Source of the DNA: Oceanipulchritudo coccoides
GTDB lineage: Bacteria > Verrucomicrobiota > Verrucomicrobiia > Opitutales > Oceanipulchritudinaceae
NCBI RefSeq assembly: GCF_010500615.1
Contig: NZ_JAAGNX010000001.1
Coordinates: forward strand, 1,397,500 to 1,461,499
Length of the DNA: 64,000 nt
Direction: 5' to 3'
Every line of letters begins with the position of its first letter. Within the stretch, counting starts at the first letter, position 1. This document shows, one piece after another, positions 1-9,485 of this stretch. Both the position numbers and the translations under genes were made by a program. The notes under the pieces were generated by a model that was given only the letters and a program-made list of their open reading frames with translations, was not told the origin of the DNA and did no database searches.

Positions 1-342
1 GCGCTGCTTGTCGATGGCCGGAGTGGCCCCAAGTGGGAAGGCGTCAAGCAGGCGGTGAAATTGGAGATGGGTAAAACCTACCGGATTTCAGGATCCATTC
101 GCCTTGGGAAGGGTGAAAAAGCCGACAAGGGAGCGGTGCAGTTGATCAAATCCTATGGGCCGGGGAAAACCGAGTTTCAGGACATTTTCCGCAGCAAGCT
201 CAACGCGAGCGAATACACGACCTTCACGGAAACCTTCTCGATAGAGGGAAAGCAACCCGAGGAACTCTTCATTTCCATCCACGGGATGGGCGGCGGAAAA
301 TCGTTTATCATCGACGGATTCAGCCTTCAGGAGATCGATTAA
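1..342 (+). CDS. C-terminal fragment of a CBM4/9-like carbohydrate-binding protein (5' end outside window)
   Basis: The reading frame is open from the first base of the window, so only the last 113 codons are present. The visible part is one beta-sandwich repeat of the kind found six times in the next gene. It shows the core W-x-G-V-K-Q followed by TYRISG, an acidic loop, QLIK, FSIEG, and the terminal IIDGFSLQE. In CBM4/9 families such modules bind beta-1,4-linked polysaccharides such as xylan. The closing FxIDxFSLxE strand is followed directly by the stop codon, so this protein ends with a binding module and lacks the tail seen on its neighbours. The gap to the next gene is only 33 bp, so the two are probably co-transcribed. 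The full protein may also carry a catalytic domain, which cannot be judged from here. Confidence 0.8.
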   Translation, partial: ALLVDGRSGPKWEGVKQAVKLEMGKTYRISGSIRLGKGEKADKGAVQLIKSYGPGKTEFQDIFRSKLNASEYTTFTETFSIEGKQPEELFISIHGMGGGKSFIIDGFSLQEID

Positions 343-375
343 ATTTAACCTCAAGAACCCCAAGAAATCATAGCC

Positions 376-3300
376 ATGAAAACTCGTATACTACTGCCTG
401 CCCTCAGTCTTGTTTTTGCCATCACAATACAAGCTGAGAACTTATTTCTAAATCCTGGTTTTGAGGACGGAAATGTTATCCCCTCTAACAACGTCGATTG
501 GAACCGTCGTGGCGACACGGTCACCTTGACCCGTGTGGCCTCTCCCGTACAGGAAGGTGCATTCGCCCTGTTTGTATCTGACAGGAATGCGGCCCAGCCT
601 TGGAACGGGGTTGTGCATTCACTGGATTTGATTCCCGGGCAAATCTATCGACTTTCTGGTTATGCAAGGCTTGCGAGCGGTGGACCAGAACCATTCAAGG
701 TACAGGTCATAAAAGACGGAATCGGGGCGACTCCAGTCAACTTGATTGAATTCCCTATAGACGGTTCGACCTGGTCATTCTTCGACATCTACTTTTCAAT
801 TGATGGACCTTTTGAAACAACCGTGGTTTCATTTTCTGGTCCGACTGGTGGAGTGGCATTCCTGATCGACAATCTCTCTCTGGAGGAAAGTCCGACGCTT
901 CTGGCCAATCCCGGATTCGAATCTGACATTGGATTGGTCGACTGGGTGGAGCGCGGAGGAACCACTCTGACCCAAATCACGAGCCCAGTATCCGAAGGAA
1001 CCAAGGCATTGGAAGTCACGGGCCGGAACGCTGGCTTTGATGGTGTCAAGCAAGGCCTTTATAATGTTCTTTCCCAAGATAAGCTATACCGTGTGACAGG
1101 AGATCTACGCATGTCTGCGGGTGAATCTCCTGATGCCATCAAGGTGCAGTTGATTAAGAATGGGAATGGCGGCGCTCCGGTAACACTCGAAACAGTCAAT
1201 GTCACGGATGCCGCGTATACACCTTTTTCGGCAAGTTTTTCCTTCGGGTCAGAGGTTACCTCTAATCTTGAATTGACTGTGGGAGGCCTCAGCTCAACCA
1301 CCGCCAGTTTTATTCTGGATAATTTCTCAATTGCGGAGGAACCCCTGGATTTGCTTGTAAACGCTGATTTCGAGGACGGAACAAGTGGTTGGGCCAAGCG
1401 TGGATCTCCCACATTTACAGCAGTGACGAGCCCTGTTTCATCCGGACTTTTTGCGGTTCAACTCACCAATCGCACTGCAGGGTTTCATAGCATTGCGCAA
1501 GATATTACAGGCGTCACCTCACCCGGATTAACCTACAGGCTCTCAGGAGATCTTAGGATGAACGCGGGCGAGTCAACGGATTCTGTCAAGATCCAGCTAA
1601 TCGTCAACGGGAACGGTGGTGCTCCAGTGAATATTGCAACTGTTGGGGCAGGGGATAGTGCATTCACTTCTTTCACGACGACATTTTCTGTTGATGCTTT
1701 TTCAACACTGCAATTATCGGTCGGCGCAGTAACAAGTGCCTCATTGGTTGAAGGCGTGGGGGTGCTGAAAGGTTTTACGGTAGATAACTTCTCTCTAGAG
1801 CTCGTTTCGACCCTGCTGGTTAATCCTGGCTTTGAATACCCGATTAATAGTCTAGCCGGCACTGGTTGGGATCCCCGTGGCATCACAGGATCTGAATTGA
1901 TTCTCGTCACGAGCCCAATAACCGAAGGCGATAACGCCTTGCAGGTCATCAGTCGAACGGCCACCTTTCATGGTGTCTTGCAAAACCTCCTTGGTACCCT
2001 TCAAGCCGATACCAATTACAGGATCAGTGGGGATGTTCGTCTCGTCGGTTCCTCTTCAGACGCTGTTCAAGTTCAGCTGATAAAGGACATTGGCGCAGGA
2101 AACATTTTCCAAACCATTGCTTCAACAACCGCCACCGACACAGGTTGGTCTAGCTTTTCAAACACTTTTTCATTCAGTGACACTGGCCTGACCAAACTCG
2201 ATCTGTCCATCCACGGACCTGCTGCAGGGGTAGACTTGATTATCGATAATGTAGTGCTTGAGAGAGTGCCTGAACTCGTGAATCCAAGTTTTGAAACGGC
2301 CCCGGTTGTAGCCGACGGGATTGGCTGGGAGCAGCGCGGCAGCAGCGTAACCCTTTCACAGGTAAGTTCTCCAACGCCTGATGACGGGAGCTTTGCGATT
2401 CTTGTTGCGGGGCGTACACCTGGTGAAGCATTCAATGGCGTAAAGCAGAGTCTTCTTCCCATAACAAAACCCAATACGCTTTATCGGATTTCCGGAAAAG
2501 TCCAGATGGGGGCAGGAGAAGCCGATGACCTGATCCGCGTACAATTGATCAAGGACGACGGGAGTGGACAGGTTCTTGATACGCTTTACACGTTCAGTAC
2601 GGCCACATCAGGTTCATGGCAGGAATTCATTGCCCTATTTTCCTATCCGGAAACTGGTCTGTCTATTCTTGATTTATCGATACATGGTCCAGCCAATGTT
2701 TCGGTGCCGGACAGCCCGAATCTGGCTACTTTTCTTGTGGACAATTGTGTCCTTGAGGAAGTCACACCTGCCTTTCCAATAGAAAATCCAAGTTTTGAAG
2801 ATGTTGTTGTTCCAGCCACTGGGTCCAACCCGGGATGGAGCAACCGTGGAGGAACGGTCACCTTGACCCAAGTTGCTTCCCCAACCCCCACCAATGGGTC
2901 AAGCGCCCTGCAGGTTGGTGGTCGCACAGCCACCTTCAATGGTATCAAGTACGCCAACCTTAATTTGGACCCTGGAATGACTTACCAGATTACCGGTGAT
3001 GTCAGGATGGCCACCGGAGAAAGTGCAGACACCATCGCCATACAGGGCATCGGCACAGAAGAAGACGGCGTATCCTATTTCGGGGCGAACACGCTTGTTT
3101 CAGTTTCCGATGCTGAATGGACAAGTTTCTCGAAGGTCTTCACCGTACCCACGAATTTGCACCTGTTTGAAATTTCCATTCACGGTCCCGCAATTGGCGC
3201 TGATTTCATCGTCGACAATATTAACCTTTTTGTGGCGAGCACAACCTATGATAGTTTTGCCGGTTTCATAGCTGAAGATCCGCTGTTTCCGTATACTTCT

Positions 3301-3687
3301 GAAACCGCTATCTTGAATTTCGCCGGTCCTGGCTACGACTTCGATAAAGATGGTTTGTCCAACTTCTTCGAATATGTGTTCGGATATGATCCCCTCGTTG
3401 CGGACGCTCCCGGCGGAGTGAATTCCTTCCTGGTGGATAACAGTTTCACTGTGGGGACCAATCGCATCCTCTCTTGGACAATACCTGTTCGTGACGGCAT
3501 CACTGACCTGTTTGCCGACATTGAACAATCCTCGGATTTGTCCGGTTGGGGTCCTGTTACAGAAATCCCAGTGATTATAGAAGGAGCAGCCAATAACGGA
3601 ATCATTGAAACGACCGTTGAGGCAACCCTGATTGGGCCACATCCTGACAAGGAATTTTACCGGTTCAATGTTGATCAAGCCCCATGA
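376..3687 (+). CDS. Secreted protein with six CBM4/9-like carbohydrate-binding repeats and a shared C-terminal domain
   Basis: This 1103-residue protein starts with a signal peptide (residues 1-20, cleavage likely at IQA-EN). Six repeats of about 150-170 residues follow, beginning near residues 22, 172, 325, 479, 632 and 801. Each opens with (N/D)-P-(G/S)-F-E or a close variant, continues with TL(T/S)-x-V-x-SP, YR(L/I)(S/T)G and QLIK-(N/D), and closes with F-(I/L)-(V/I)-D-N. This matches the CBM4/9 beta-sandwich pattern. From about residue 955 there is a tail with a calcium-loop-like motif, DFDKDGLSNFFEY, and a final FYRFNV. No catalytic motif is visible. The likely role is to capture polysaccharide, probably xylan given the neighbours, at the cell surface. 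Repeats differ from each other, so this is an old duplication and not a recent tandem expansion. Specificity is inferred from context. Confidence 0.85.
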   Translation: MKTRILLPALSLVFAITIQAENLFLNPGFEDGNVIPSNNVDWNRRGDTVTLTRVASPVQEGAFALFVSDRNAAQPWNGVVHSLDLIPGQIYRLSGYARLASGGPEPFKVQVIKDGIGATPVNLIEFPIDGSTWSFFDIYFSIDGPFETTVVSFSGPTGGVAFLIDNLSLEESPTLLANPGFESDIGLVDWVERGGTTLTQITSPVSEGTKALEVTGRNAGFDGVKQGLYNVLSQDKLYRVTGDLRMSAGESPDAIKVQLIKNGNGGAPVTLETVNVTDAAYTPFSASFSFGSEVTSNLELTVGGLSSTTASFILDNFSIAEEPLDLLVNADFEDGTSGWAKRGSPTFTAVTSPVSSGLFAVQLTNRTAGFHSIAQDITGVTSPGLTYRLSGDLRMNAGESTDSVKIQLIVNGNGGAPVNIATVGAGDSAFTSFTTTFSVDAFSTLQLSVGAVTSASLVEGVGVLKGFTVDNFSLELVSTLLVNPGFEYPINSLAGTGWDPRGITGSELILVTSPITEGDNALQVISRTATFHGVLQNLLGTLQADTNYRISGDVRLVGSSSDAVQVQLIKDIGAGNIFQTIASTTATDTGWSSFSNTFSFSDTGLTKLDLSIHGPAAGVDLIIDNVVLERVPELVNPSFETAPVVADGIGWEQRGSSVTLSQVSSPTPDDGSFAILVAGRTPGEAFNGVKQSLLPITKPNTLYRISGKVQMGAGEADDLIRVQLIKDDGSGQVLDTLYTFSTATSGSWQEFIALFSYPETGLSILDLSIHGPANVSVPDSPNLATFLVDNCVLEEVTPAFPIENPSFEDVVVPATGSNPGWSNRGGTVTLTQVASPTPTNGSSALQVGGRTATFNGIKYANLNLDPGMTYQITGDVRMATGESADTIAIQGIGTEEDGVSYFGANTLVSVSDAEWTSFSKVFTVPTNLHLFEISIHGPAIGADFIVDNINLFVASTTYDSFAGFIAEDPLFPYTSETAILNFAGPGYDFDKDGLSNFFEYVFGYDPLVADAPGGVNSFLVDNSFTVGTNRILSWTIPVRDGITDLFADIEQSSDLSGWGPVTEIPVIIEGAANNGIIETTVEATLIGPHPDKEFYRFNVDQAP

Positions 3688-3776
3688 ACCTTGTTTTAGT
3701 CAAAACGGTTGCTCAAGCCACCCGTCAAACAATACTATAAACTCTATTTTCAAATATCTATAAACCTCATCCAATC

Positions 3777-4733
3777 ATGAAAAAAAGTGCATTATTAACT
3801 CTTCTCTGTCTGCCCATTATTGCCAATGGAGCCACTGTCCTAAATCTGGACATCTACACGATGCAGACCGATACTTCCGACAGTACGCTTGCCGCTTACA
3901 ATGGTTCTTTCGGTAAAATCATTCCGTTGGACATAACGACTCCCGTTTTGACTGGCGATGAAAGTTACTCCGGACCCAATGTTTACGGAGGACTCACGCG
4001 GAACATTTTCAAGGGTGGGGGCGGTGTCTCCAACTCGGGTGGATCCGGTTGGAGGATTCGTGCCAATGCAACCGTTCCTTTCGACGAACTCACTGCCAAT
4101 ACCGGTGCATTGCAGATTAGTGTATTGCATGTTTTTAAGACTGAAATCAGCGGGGAACCGGCACCCGTAAAGTTCACAGCGCTGAACGACTTGATCGATG
4201 CGCCTGATATCTTTACCTCAGACATGGCCCGCGTGGAGATTTCAACAATCAGCTTTGTTGTCCGCGATGCGGGAACATGGTACATTTCCGAGTCATCAGA
4301 AAATCTGCAAACAGGCGGATTGGCCGGAAATACGCCTTCAGCCTATTCTGCGAATGCTCTTGCTGCGAACTGGTACGAATACGATCCGCTAACCGATGTG
4401 GATTCTGCCGTCACCGGGGGCGCTCTTGCTAGCCCTTCTTTTGAAAGTGTTGATTATGTCGGCTTCCTCTTGGAACTCACGACAATTGAGGAGCAATTGG
4501 GCTTGAATTATGGGGTAAGGGTTTTCACGGTCAGCGGAGAGCCTACAGAGCCGAGCACTGGCTGGGCTGGATATGCAATTGAGGAAGATGGCTGGGTAGA
4601 TACCGGAGATTGGCTTGGTTGGATCAATGTCACCAGCGGGGATTTTGTATATGTGAATTCTTCGAAGATGTACATTTACTTGCCCGAGGCTTTAGTCACC
4701 GACTCTGGCGCATGGAATTACGCACCTAAATAA
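3777..4733 (+). CDS. Secreted protein of unknown function
   Basis: This 318-residue protein has a clear signal peptide (MKKSALLTLLCLPIIANG, cleavage near residue 18). I do not recognise a family. The middle is rich in small and acidic residues, typical of an extracellular beta-sandwich. The last 50 residues contain the aromatic-rich string GWVDTGDWLGWINV followed by VYVNSSKMYIYLPE, which resembles a short repeat I associate with tails of other verrucomicrobial secreted proteins. The gene lies between two xylan-binding or xylan-cutting genes with gaps of 89 bp and 46 bp, so a role in polysaccharide binding or surface display is plausible but unproven. There is no catalytic motif or transmembrane segment beyond the signal. 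Confidence 0.75.
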   Translation: MKKSALLTLLCLPIIANGATVLNLDIYTMQTDTSDSTLAAYNGSFGKIIPLDITTPVLTGDESYSGPNVYGGLTRNIFKGGGGVSNSGGSGWRIRANATVPFDELTANTGALQISVLHVFKTEISGEPAPVKFTALNDLIDAPDIFTSDMARVEISTISFVVRDAGTWYISESSENLQTGGLAGNTPSAYSANALAANWYEYDPLTDVDSAVTGGALASPSFESVDYVGFLLELTTIEEQLGLNYGVRVFTVSGEPTEPSTGWAGYAIEEDGWVDTGDWLGWINVTSGDFVYVNSSKMYIYLPEALVTDSGAWNYAPK

Positions 4734-4779
4734 TACAAGGCTGAGTCTCCTCGCCCCCAAGCCCTCCACGAGAGTCATT

Positions 4780-7700
4780 ATGCCACGTATAAAATTTGTC
4801 CTGAATCGATTTTTGAACCAATGGAAATGGATCTGCCTTGCGGTGCTGTTTTCTGGTCTTACCCATTCCTCAGCGAACCTTCTGGTCAATCCCAGTTTTG
4901 AGTCGCCTGTTTCTCCAGGTGATGGAAATGGTTGGGACCGAAGGGGTCCAACGACCATTACGCTCACGCAGGTCAGCAATCCGGTTGTTCAAGGAGCCTC
5001 TGCCTTGGAAGTTGACGGACGAACCTCAGCTGTTTGGAACGGCATACGCCAAGACCTGACAAGTATCCTGACACCAGGAAGACTTTACCGCATCAAGGGC
5101 CATGTTCGCATGGCTCAGGGTGAGGCTCCTGATACCATTCGGATTAAGTTGCTGACTACAACGGGTGGAGTTGAGAAATTACTGGTGGAATTATCCGCGG
5201 TTACTGACTCCGAATATGTGGAATTCAGTGCAGATTTTGAGTTTGCGGAAGAAGATACCTACCTCTCGGTCAACGGACCGGCTGTTAATGCGGCCTTTCT
5301 ACTGGATTACTTCACTCTGACCGAGCTTCCCAATATTCTCGTTAACCCTGGATTTGAGGATACGATTAATCCCACCGACGGAAGCGGTTGGGACAGGAGA
5401 GGTGATGCAACTTTGTCTCAGCCAGCAAGCCCAGTTGTTACAGGCGCAAGCTCTGTGTTGGTCGAATCCAGAACCCAAACTTGGAACGGAATCCAACAGG
5501 ATCTGCTGGGAATCTTACTCCCAAGTACAACCTATCGAATAACCGGGCACGTGAGACTTGCTACAGGAGAAACAGATACCAACATACAGATTCAATTACT
5601 CAAGAATGATGGTTCTGGAAACACTTTCACCCAGCTCACGACTGTTGCCTCAACCGATTCCGAGTATCGTGATTTTTCAGCTGAGTTCTCCTTTACAGAG
5701 ACAAGCCTTACGGATCTCAAGTTGGCCATTAATTCCCCCAGCGGCGGGTCACTCGCTTCCTTCTATCTGGACAGCTTTAACCTTATCGAACCCAATCCAG
5801 TTGTACCGTTAGATTCACTTGCACCGGATACCTTTGTCTTCCGATCAAGTGGCAGTTCAGCGGGCTCGGGAGCTTGGACGCTGGATGGCCCCGGATACAT
5901 CGGCAGCTTCCTGAATAATCTCGGCTCTGAGGATTCAGAAGTCACCCTGAGTCTGGATGTTACAGGCATTGATTACCTTGCGGTCTCACCCGTGCTTGAA
6001 GTATTCACTGGGGTCACCAGAGAGCAAAGGACCGTCTCTGGAGCTGCAACAGAGAATTACACTTTTACTCTGCCTCCAGGAGTCCACACCCTTCGTTTAA
6101 GCCTCATGAATCCAGAATTGGGACCGGCCCGTTCCATCACCCTGAATTCAATTACGGTATCTGGTATTGATGTGGTTTTTGACAATGTTGAGAGCCACAC
6201 CCTGCAAGCTGCGGAGAACAGTTTTGAGTACTACCGCAAGAACGCTTTTTCCCTGATACTGCATGATGCAGATGGACAGCGTCTCGTTCCGGGAACTCCG
6301 GTCACAATTACCCCCTTGGAAACCAGCCTTAATTTTGGCGTGGGTGTGAAGGGCTGGAACAGTAGTGCCGGGCAGGCCGCCAAACGCGATTGGGTAGATC
6401 CAACACATCCCGATTATGCAGACCTGCAACCCATCCGGGATTTTCTTGCCCAAAATTTCAACACCATCGTGACAAACAATGCAGGCAAGTGGGCGCCAGT
6501 TGAAAATGTCCGGGATCTGCTCGATTACGACGTACTTGACCTGATCCAAGGCTTTGCATCCACAAACAACTTGAGACTGCGCATGCACGCGCTCGCCTGG
6601 GCTAAATCCGGGGGGAACCCGGGGTGGGCTGTTGATTTGATGGATGAAGGCATTGGCGGGAATGTTGCCTCAGCAAACGCTCTTCGTAGCGAAATTTCCG
6701 AGCGCATCACCGACTACATTACCGGTCGCGCGACTGATTGGATAGAAATGGATGGCATCAACGAGGGTTGGCACGTTGATGGCCTGCTTCAACTTTATGG
6801 CTACGCTGGTGTGGCCGATATTTATGAGGAAGCCTATGATGAGTTGCGACTAATCGGCTCAACCACGCCCATATATTTCAATGAGTACGGAACTTTCAGT
6901 TCCACTGCGAACGACTACGCCAGTTGGTTTGTCGATCATATCCAGAATGTTTTGGCGAACATTCCGGAGAGCAAGCGATTGGACGGTTTTGGGATTGGAC
7001 ATCAATCGTATGTCTCCAACAAACCGGGCCAGAATTCCTTTCTCGATCCAATAGTGTATTACAAGGTCCTTCAAAACACGGCCTCAATGGGCCTTCCCCT
7101 TTCAATCACTGAATTTGGAGTCAAGCAGGAGCCCGCTCCAGTCCCGACATATATGGAAAGCGCGGAACTCTTGCGACAGGCAATGACCATCGCTCTCGGG
7201 AATGACCGCGTGAATTCCTTCCTTGTCTGGAATTTCCTTGAAGGAGAAATGTTCACAAATGCAACAGCGGCCCCAATGTTGCTGGATGACGGAAATTTCA
7301 ATTACACTTTGACAGATTTTGGACGGGCCTGGCAGCACATGACCGGCAGAGTCGATCATAGCAGCCTTTTTCCCGGTTACCCGGTCTTTATGGAAACGCT
7401 GGAAGAAACCGTCGGGGCCGATGGCATGGTTCAGGTGAGGGGAATTCCCGGTAAGTATCGAATTTCCGGTGACAACTTCCAATATGATGTCGATCTTGAC
7501 CAGGCAGGGGAGTTTGTTGTCAACGGACCGCCCGTACGCAATGTTCTGATGATCATTGTTGACGACTTGAAGCCGACCATTGGTGCCTTTGGAGACCCGA
7601 TTGCCGTGACACCCCGGATGGACCAATTGGCTGACCAAGGGGTGATCTTTTCCAACGCACATTGCCAGATGGCTATATGTGGACCCTCAAGGGCATCGGT

Positions 7701-9450
7701 TCTGACGGGATTACGCCCGGACTCAACAGGTGTCTTTGACTTGAACACTCTGGTCCGCGACGTGAACCCGGAAATCGTTACTTTGCCGCAACATTTTTCC
7801 GACCACGGCTACACAACCCATGGCATTTCCAAAATCTTCCATGGAACAAATTCTGCCGGACAGGATGTTGCGCTGTCATGGAATGATGGTTGGGAAGCTC
7901 ATGGAGTGACCAAGAAATTTTATGAACCCGGAAAATCTGAATTTGAGGATGCATTGAGGTCGAGCGGCAACGGTTCGGTTGCGGGGAGGGTTTCTTCGAC
8001 CGACCGGGGAATTGTCAGCGCAGACACTGATTATGGTGACGGGATGGCTGCCCAGAAGGGCGTGGATAAAATTGCTGAATACGCTCCGGAATTCATCAAT
8101 AATGGAACGCCTTTCTTCCTGACGGTTGGTTTCCAGAAACCACACCTGCCCTTTAATGCCCCGGATCAATATTGGGCACTTTATGACGGGGTAGACTTTG
8201 GTATGGGTTCCTACAACGCTCTCTTTGATTATCCGGTCGGCGCACCCACCTACGCCCGTCCGTTCAGTGGAGAACCCGGATCATATGAAGTGCAGGGTCA
8301 AATCCCAGATGAAACATACGGCGCAGGATGGCCTGCAGGTGATGAGGGAGTAGTATTAGCCCCGGATGCCTCGGAAGCTACACGACTGGTGCACGGCTAC
8401 TACGCTTGTGCCAGTTTCATTGATGCACAAATTGGAAGACTCCTGGATGAGCTGGAGGCCCAAGGGATTGCTGATGACACCATTGTCGTGCTTTGGAGTG
8501 ACCACGGTTTTCACCTTGGGGATCACGGTGCCTTCTGGGCCAAGCACAGTAACTATGAGCAATCCACCCGCAGCGTCCTGATGGTGAAAGCGCCTGGGGT
8601 AACTGAGGCGGGTGGGGTTGTCACTTCGCCTGTCGAACTGGTCGATATCTTCCCCACACTCTGTCAGTTAACTGGACTTGCTTATCCTGTTCAACCGAAT
8701 GTCGGACCACTCGAAGGGAATGGGCTTGAGCCAGTTTTGCGTGACAGCAATCGACCCTGGCGCAAGGCGGCTTTCAGCCAGTATCACCGGAATCCCGGTT
8801 CGCTCTACATGGGTTATTCCATGAGGACTGACCAGTACCGGCTGACCTCGTGGTTCCCTCGTGGTTCCCTCATTGACGCGAGTACCACAGGGTCTACTCC
8901 AGTAGATGAGGAGTTCTATGATTATGGCAACGCCCCGGACGAGCCAGTCAACTTGATTGGCGATTCAGCTTATGCTCTGCAAGTCGCTGCTTTCAGGCCA
9001 GTCATGGAGGGTGCCCGGTGGGAGGATTCCATCATTGCCCAGTATGTCGGTGATCCAGTTCAAGTTACTCCGATCGCAAATTGGAAATCTGTCTATTTTC
9101 CATTGGGAACAGAGTCGGCCCTATTGGCGGACAATTTGGATTATGACGGAGATGGTCTACCAACATCCGTTGAATACTTCCTCGGCTTGTCTCCAGTGGT
9201 ATGGGATGACAAACCTTTATCGTTTGGGGCGAGCAATGGAGGCGGCTCTCTGGAAATTACACTTGGTTATCCATCTCCAGTGATTCGGCCAGACTATACA
9301 GGCTACCCTGAGAAGAGTTTTGATTTGTCGACCTGGTCCACAAGCGGATTAACCATAAACAACAATACTGAAACCGGACGGACGGATGCCACGCTTAACA
9401 CCACGGAAGCCAAGGGGTTTATCCGGTTGAATGTTCAGGCGAATCCTTGA
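4780..9450 (+). CDS. CBM4/9-CBM4/9-GH10-sulfatase fusion (xylanase plus iduronate-2-sulfatase-like sulfatase)
   Basis: This 1556-residue secreted protein joins binding, cutting and desulfating modules. After an N-terminal signal (1-32) come two CBM4/9-like repeats (about 33-185 and 186-340) and a beta-rich linker domain (about 345-470). A GH10 domain spans about 472-870, with acid/base E662 in GINEGW and nucleophile E778 in SITEFG. This GH10 is of the divergent type opening with LNFGVGV in place of the usual TAENxMKW. A type I sulfatase follows from residue 921 (NVLMIIVDDLKP) with formylglycine site C967 in CGPSRAS, and later metal-binding SDHGFHLGDHG and KHS. The C-terminus carries DYDGDGLPTSVEYF and ends FIRLNVQ. 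The predicted action is hydrolysis of xylan backbone and removal of sulfate esters by one polypeptide. The precise sulfate position is unknown. A LacI regulator gene follows 35 bp downstream. Confidence 0.9.
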   Translation: MPRIKFVLNRFLNQWKWICLAVLFSGLTHSSANLLVNPSFESPVSPGDGNGWDRRGPTTITLTQVSNPVVQGASALEVDGRTSAVWNGIRQDLTSILTPGRLYRIKGHVRMAQGEAPDTIRIKLLTTTGGVEKLLVELSAVTDSEYVEFSADFEFAEEDTYLSVNGPAVNAAFLLDYFTLTELPNILVNPGFEDTINPTDGSGWDRRGDATLSQPASPVVTGASSVLVESRTQTWNGIQQDLLGILLPSTTYRITGHVRLATGETDTNIQIQLLKNDGSGNTFTQLTTVASTDSEYRDFSAEFSFTETSLTDLKLAINSPSGGSLASFYLDSFNLIEPNPVVPLDSLAPDTFVFRSSGSSAGSGAWTLDGPGYIGSFLNNLGSEDSEVTLSLDVTGIDYLAVSPVLEVFTGVTREQRTVSGAATENYTFTLPPGVHTLRLSLMNPELGPARSITLNSITVSGIDVVFDNVESHTLQAAENSFEYYRKNAFSLILHDADGQRLVPGTPVTITPLETSLNFGVGVKGWNSSAGQAAKRDWVDPTHPDYADLQPIRDFLAQNFNTIVTNNAGKWAPVENVRDLLDYDVLDLIQGFASTNNLRLRMHALAWAKSGGNPGWAVDLMDEGIGGNVASANALRSEISERITDYITGRATDWIEMDGINEGWHVDGLLQLYGYAGVADIYEEAYDELRLIGSTTPIYFNEYGTFSSTANDYASWFVDHIQNVLANIPESKRLDGFGIGHQSYVSNKPGQNSFLDPIVYYKVLQNTASMGLPLSITEFGVKQEPAPVPTYMESAELLRQAMTIALGNDRVNSFLVWNFLEGEMFTNATAAPMLLDDGNFNYTLTDFGRAWQHMTGRVDHSSLFPGYPVFMETLEETVGADGMVQVRGIPGKYRISGDNFQYDVDLDQAGEFVVNGPPVRNVLMIIVDDLKPTIGAFGDPIAVTPRMDQLADQGVIFSNAHCQMAICGPSRASVLTGLRPDSTGVFDLNTLVRDVNPEIVTLPQHFSDHGYTTHGISKIFHGTNSAGQDVALSWNDGWEAHGVTKKFYEPGKSEFEDALRSSGNGSVAGRVSSTDRGIVSADTDYGDGMAAQKGVDKIAEYAPEFINNGTPFFLTVGFQKPHLPFNAPDQYWALYDGVDFGMGSYNALFDYPVGAPTYARPFSGEPGSYEVQGQIPDETYGAGWPAGDEGVVLAPDASEATRLVHGYYACASFIDAQIGRLLDELEAQGIADDTIVVLWSDHGFHLGDHGAFWAKHSNYEQSTRSVLMVKAPGVTEAGGVVTSPVELVDIFPTLCQLTGLAYPVQPNVGPLEGNGLEPVLRDSNRPWRKAAFSQYHRNPGSLYMGYSMRTDQYRLTSWFPRGSLIDASTTGSTPVDEEFYDYGNAPDEPVNLIGDSAYALQVAAFRPVMEGARWEDSIIAQYVGDPVQVTPIANWKSVYFPLGTESALLADNLDYDGDGLPTSVEYFLGLSPVVWDDKPLSFGASNGGGSLEITLGYPSPVIRPDYTGYPEKSFDLSTWSTSGLTINNNTETGRTDATLNTTEAKGFIRLNVQANP

Positions 9451-9485
9451 GCTCTGGTTCTGGCCTGTAGTACAACTTAAACATC

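Noticed and set aside
3100..3678. 192-codon minus-strand frame opposite the multi-CBM gene
   Set aside because: It is a shadow of a clear secreted protein gene and has no motif or signal peptide.
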